A stretch of 64,000 bases of DNA from Lunularia cruciata (Eukaryota > Streptophyta > Marchantiopsida > Lunulariales > Lunulariaceae): positions 54,516,841-54,580,840 of the forward strand of contig OX419762.1 in the NCBI GenBank assembly GCA_948567375.1, read 5' to 3'. Both the position numbers and the translations under genes were made by a program. Positions 62,741-64,000 of this stretch are shown in pieces (position 1 is the stretch's first letter; the number at the start of each line of letters is the position of its first letter). The notes beneath the pieces were generated by a model that saw only the letters and a list, made by a program, of their open reading frames with translations, ran no database searches and was not told the DNA's origin.

Positions 62741-64000
62741 GAAACAAAGATGTGGTACAATAGTACTCAACCAGTTGATCTTTGCACACCATAGTGTATA
62801 TCATGTACTTTGAGTAGATGGCTATTTAGAGTTAAAGGGACTTAACCACCAACTAGAAAAGTAGTTATTGCACTTTAGAGTTTGTGTATAACTTCCTTTA
62901 TGAGTTGGACTTATATAGTGTATGATGTTGACAGCAGGGTATGTTGTGTTTTAATGCATACACATCTAATAATTCTTACATTTGTGAGTTATATAATCTG
63001 CAGTGCTAACTCCTTTGCTAATTGATTACAACGGCTAGCCATTGAAACATGTATTTTTCCTCATCAATATACATTGTAGCAAGCTATTTCTATTTTGAAA
63101 AGATCGATAACCGTATCGTTTGATTTCATATAAGGGTTTCATATATTTATCGTTTTAACAATAACAACAACTATGACGTTGTTACAATTTAGCTTGTAAC
63201 TCCGAGACAAACTTTTACCGGTCAATTACAAACTTCAAGCCTTCGAGTATCTTTCTTCCTCTTGACCGTTCAATTCTCCTAATTGCATGCCATCGCAAAT
63301 GCATATAAAAAAGAGATATTATCTGGAAACTATCTATTATATGCAAGAATACTACGGGCGCACCTAGTGCAGATTTATACAAGAGATGGACGGGACTGCG
63401 ATGGTGACTGAGGAAGATATGCCCTTTAGTCCTAGCAATAGCGTATGGAAAAAACTCATTTATTGGTAAAAGTCGACTGCAGTTTAAACTCGCAGAGAAT
63501 AGGACGACAAAACAAAACTGAAATGCCTACATAAGGCTTCAGATAATTCGGCAGTTTCTTGTCATATTGGGGTACATAGCTTCTCCATATCACTATACAA
63601 GCAATCCCAGTTTCTGTTGTATCTGTTGTAAGTCAATGGAGGTTAAATATTAGGCCACTAATTCTTCTCAAGAGTTCACTTTTTACTCCGATTCTGTATC
63701 TGGTACTACACCTGAGTAACAGCAGGACATACTCATGCTTTATATCTTGGGTCAAAATCCTGGGCAAAAATATATTTGAGAATCACTTGCACAAAGAGTA
63801 TTCCAGATTACAAGGTGAGGCAGCATGAAGCATGAATCTGGAAACCTAGATCGCAATATTTTTTCTTATATGTCCACATATTTGTTGTCTTTTGTTTTCA
63901 AACTGGCCGTTTACATTTGTCATACTGCGCACTTATTCGGATTGCCTGCATGACTTGGAGAATTGCCTACAATGGAACAAAATGATTATCCTGACTACTA
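62741..64000. other. No gene recognised; possible non-repeat DNA
   Basis: No reading frame over 60 codons and no retroelement motif. From about 63090 CpG is visibly more frequent (for example GATAACCGTATCG, GATGGACGGGACTGCG) than in the repeats to the left. This could be the original, less methylated genomic sequence, or a distant flank of a gene. Confidence 0.45.

Noticed and set aside
63090-64000. Exon or splice-site-like motifs (for example AAGGTGAGG near 63811)
   Set aside because: Single short matches without an open frame on either side cannot support a gene call.

Overview
This window is plant nuclear DNA made almost entirely of decayed, nested Ty3/gypsy (Metaviridae) LTR retrotransposons. 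The element families, the plant-type tRNA primer sites (Asp-like, Glu, initiator Met), the depth of decay and the lack of a convincing host gene point to a large-genome seed plant. A gymnosperm is plausible, but the sequence alone cannot settle the species. I see no rRNA, tRNA, CRISPR or prokaryotic-style gene.

Layout. (1) 1-405 plus 28929-30144 is the 3' end (integrase and 3' LTR) of a plus-strand family-B element, H1. It is split by a 28.5-kb family-A composite at 406-28923, flanked by the exact duplication AGAGG. (2) Family A has very long LTRs (about 3.5-3.8 kb). Each full LTR carries an extra reading frame of about 858 codons with its own TATA box, a second TATA-like box further down, and a tRNA-Asp-like primer site just outside the LTR. 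The composite holds: element E1 (plus strand; its RT-RNase H-integrase block at 6983-9809 is inverted and its 3' LTR is cut off at 11446); element E2 (minus strand, 11447-23803; most complete gag-pol; two unlike LTRs; a family-B solo LTR inside its integrase); and an arm E4 (minus strand, 23804-28923; gag-PBS-LTR). Both outer ends of the composite are U3 starts, so its terminal LTRs are inverted. (3) 30145-35385 is flank and an old plus-strand gypsy element (C) whose RT is split by a 740-bp solo LTR. (4) 35386-43490 holds fragments: an inverted LTR piece, a chromovirus remnant (F), a 26-bp minisatellite, and a gag/PBS/5' LTR remnant (G). (5) 43491-58879 is a minus-strand chromovirus (H3) with a recognisable chromodomain. 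It is split by a short family-A solo LTR (44191-46155, duplication GGTTT) and by a complete 7.8-kb family-B element (H2, 49719-57521). (6) 59640-62740 is a further plus-strand gypsy pol remnant (K). (7) 62741-64000 has no recognised feature and looks less CpG-depleted.

How the parts work together. Each element is the usual set: LTR promoter, tRNA primer site, Gag with CCHC knuckles, aspartic protease, RT-RNase H, integrase and polypurine tract. All gag-pol copies carry stops or frameshifts, so none looks able to move by itself. H2 is the youngest complete copy (its LTRs differ by only a few percent by eye). The family-A LTR gene does not fit the standard plan and is the most interesting item. 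Families A and B have inserted into each other, so their periods of activity overlapped.
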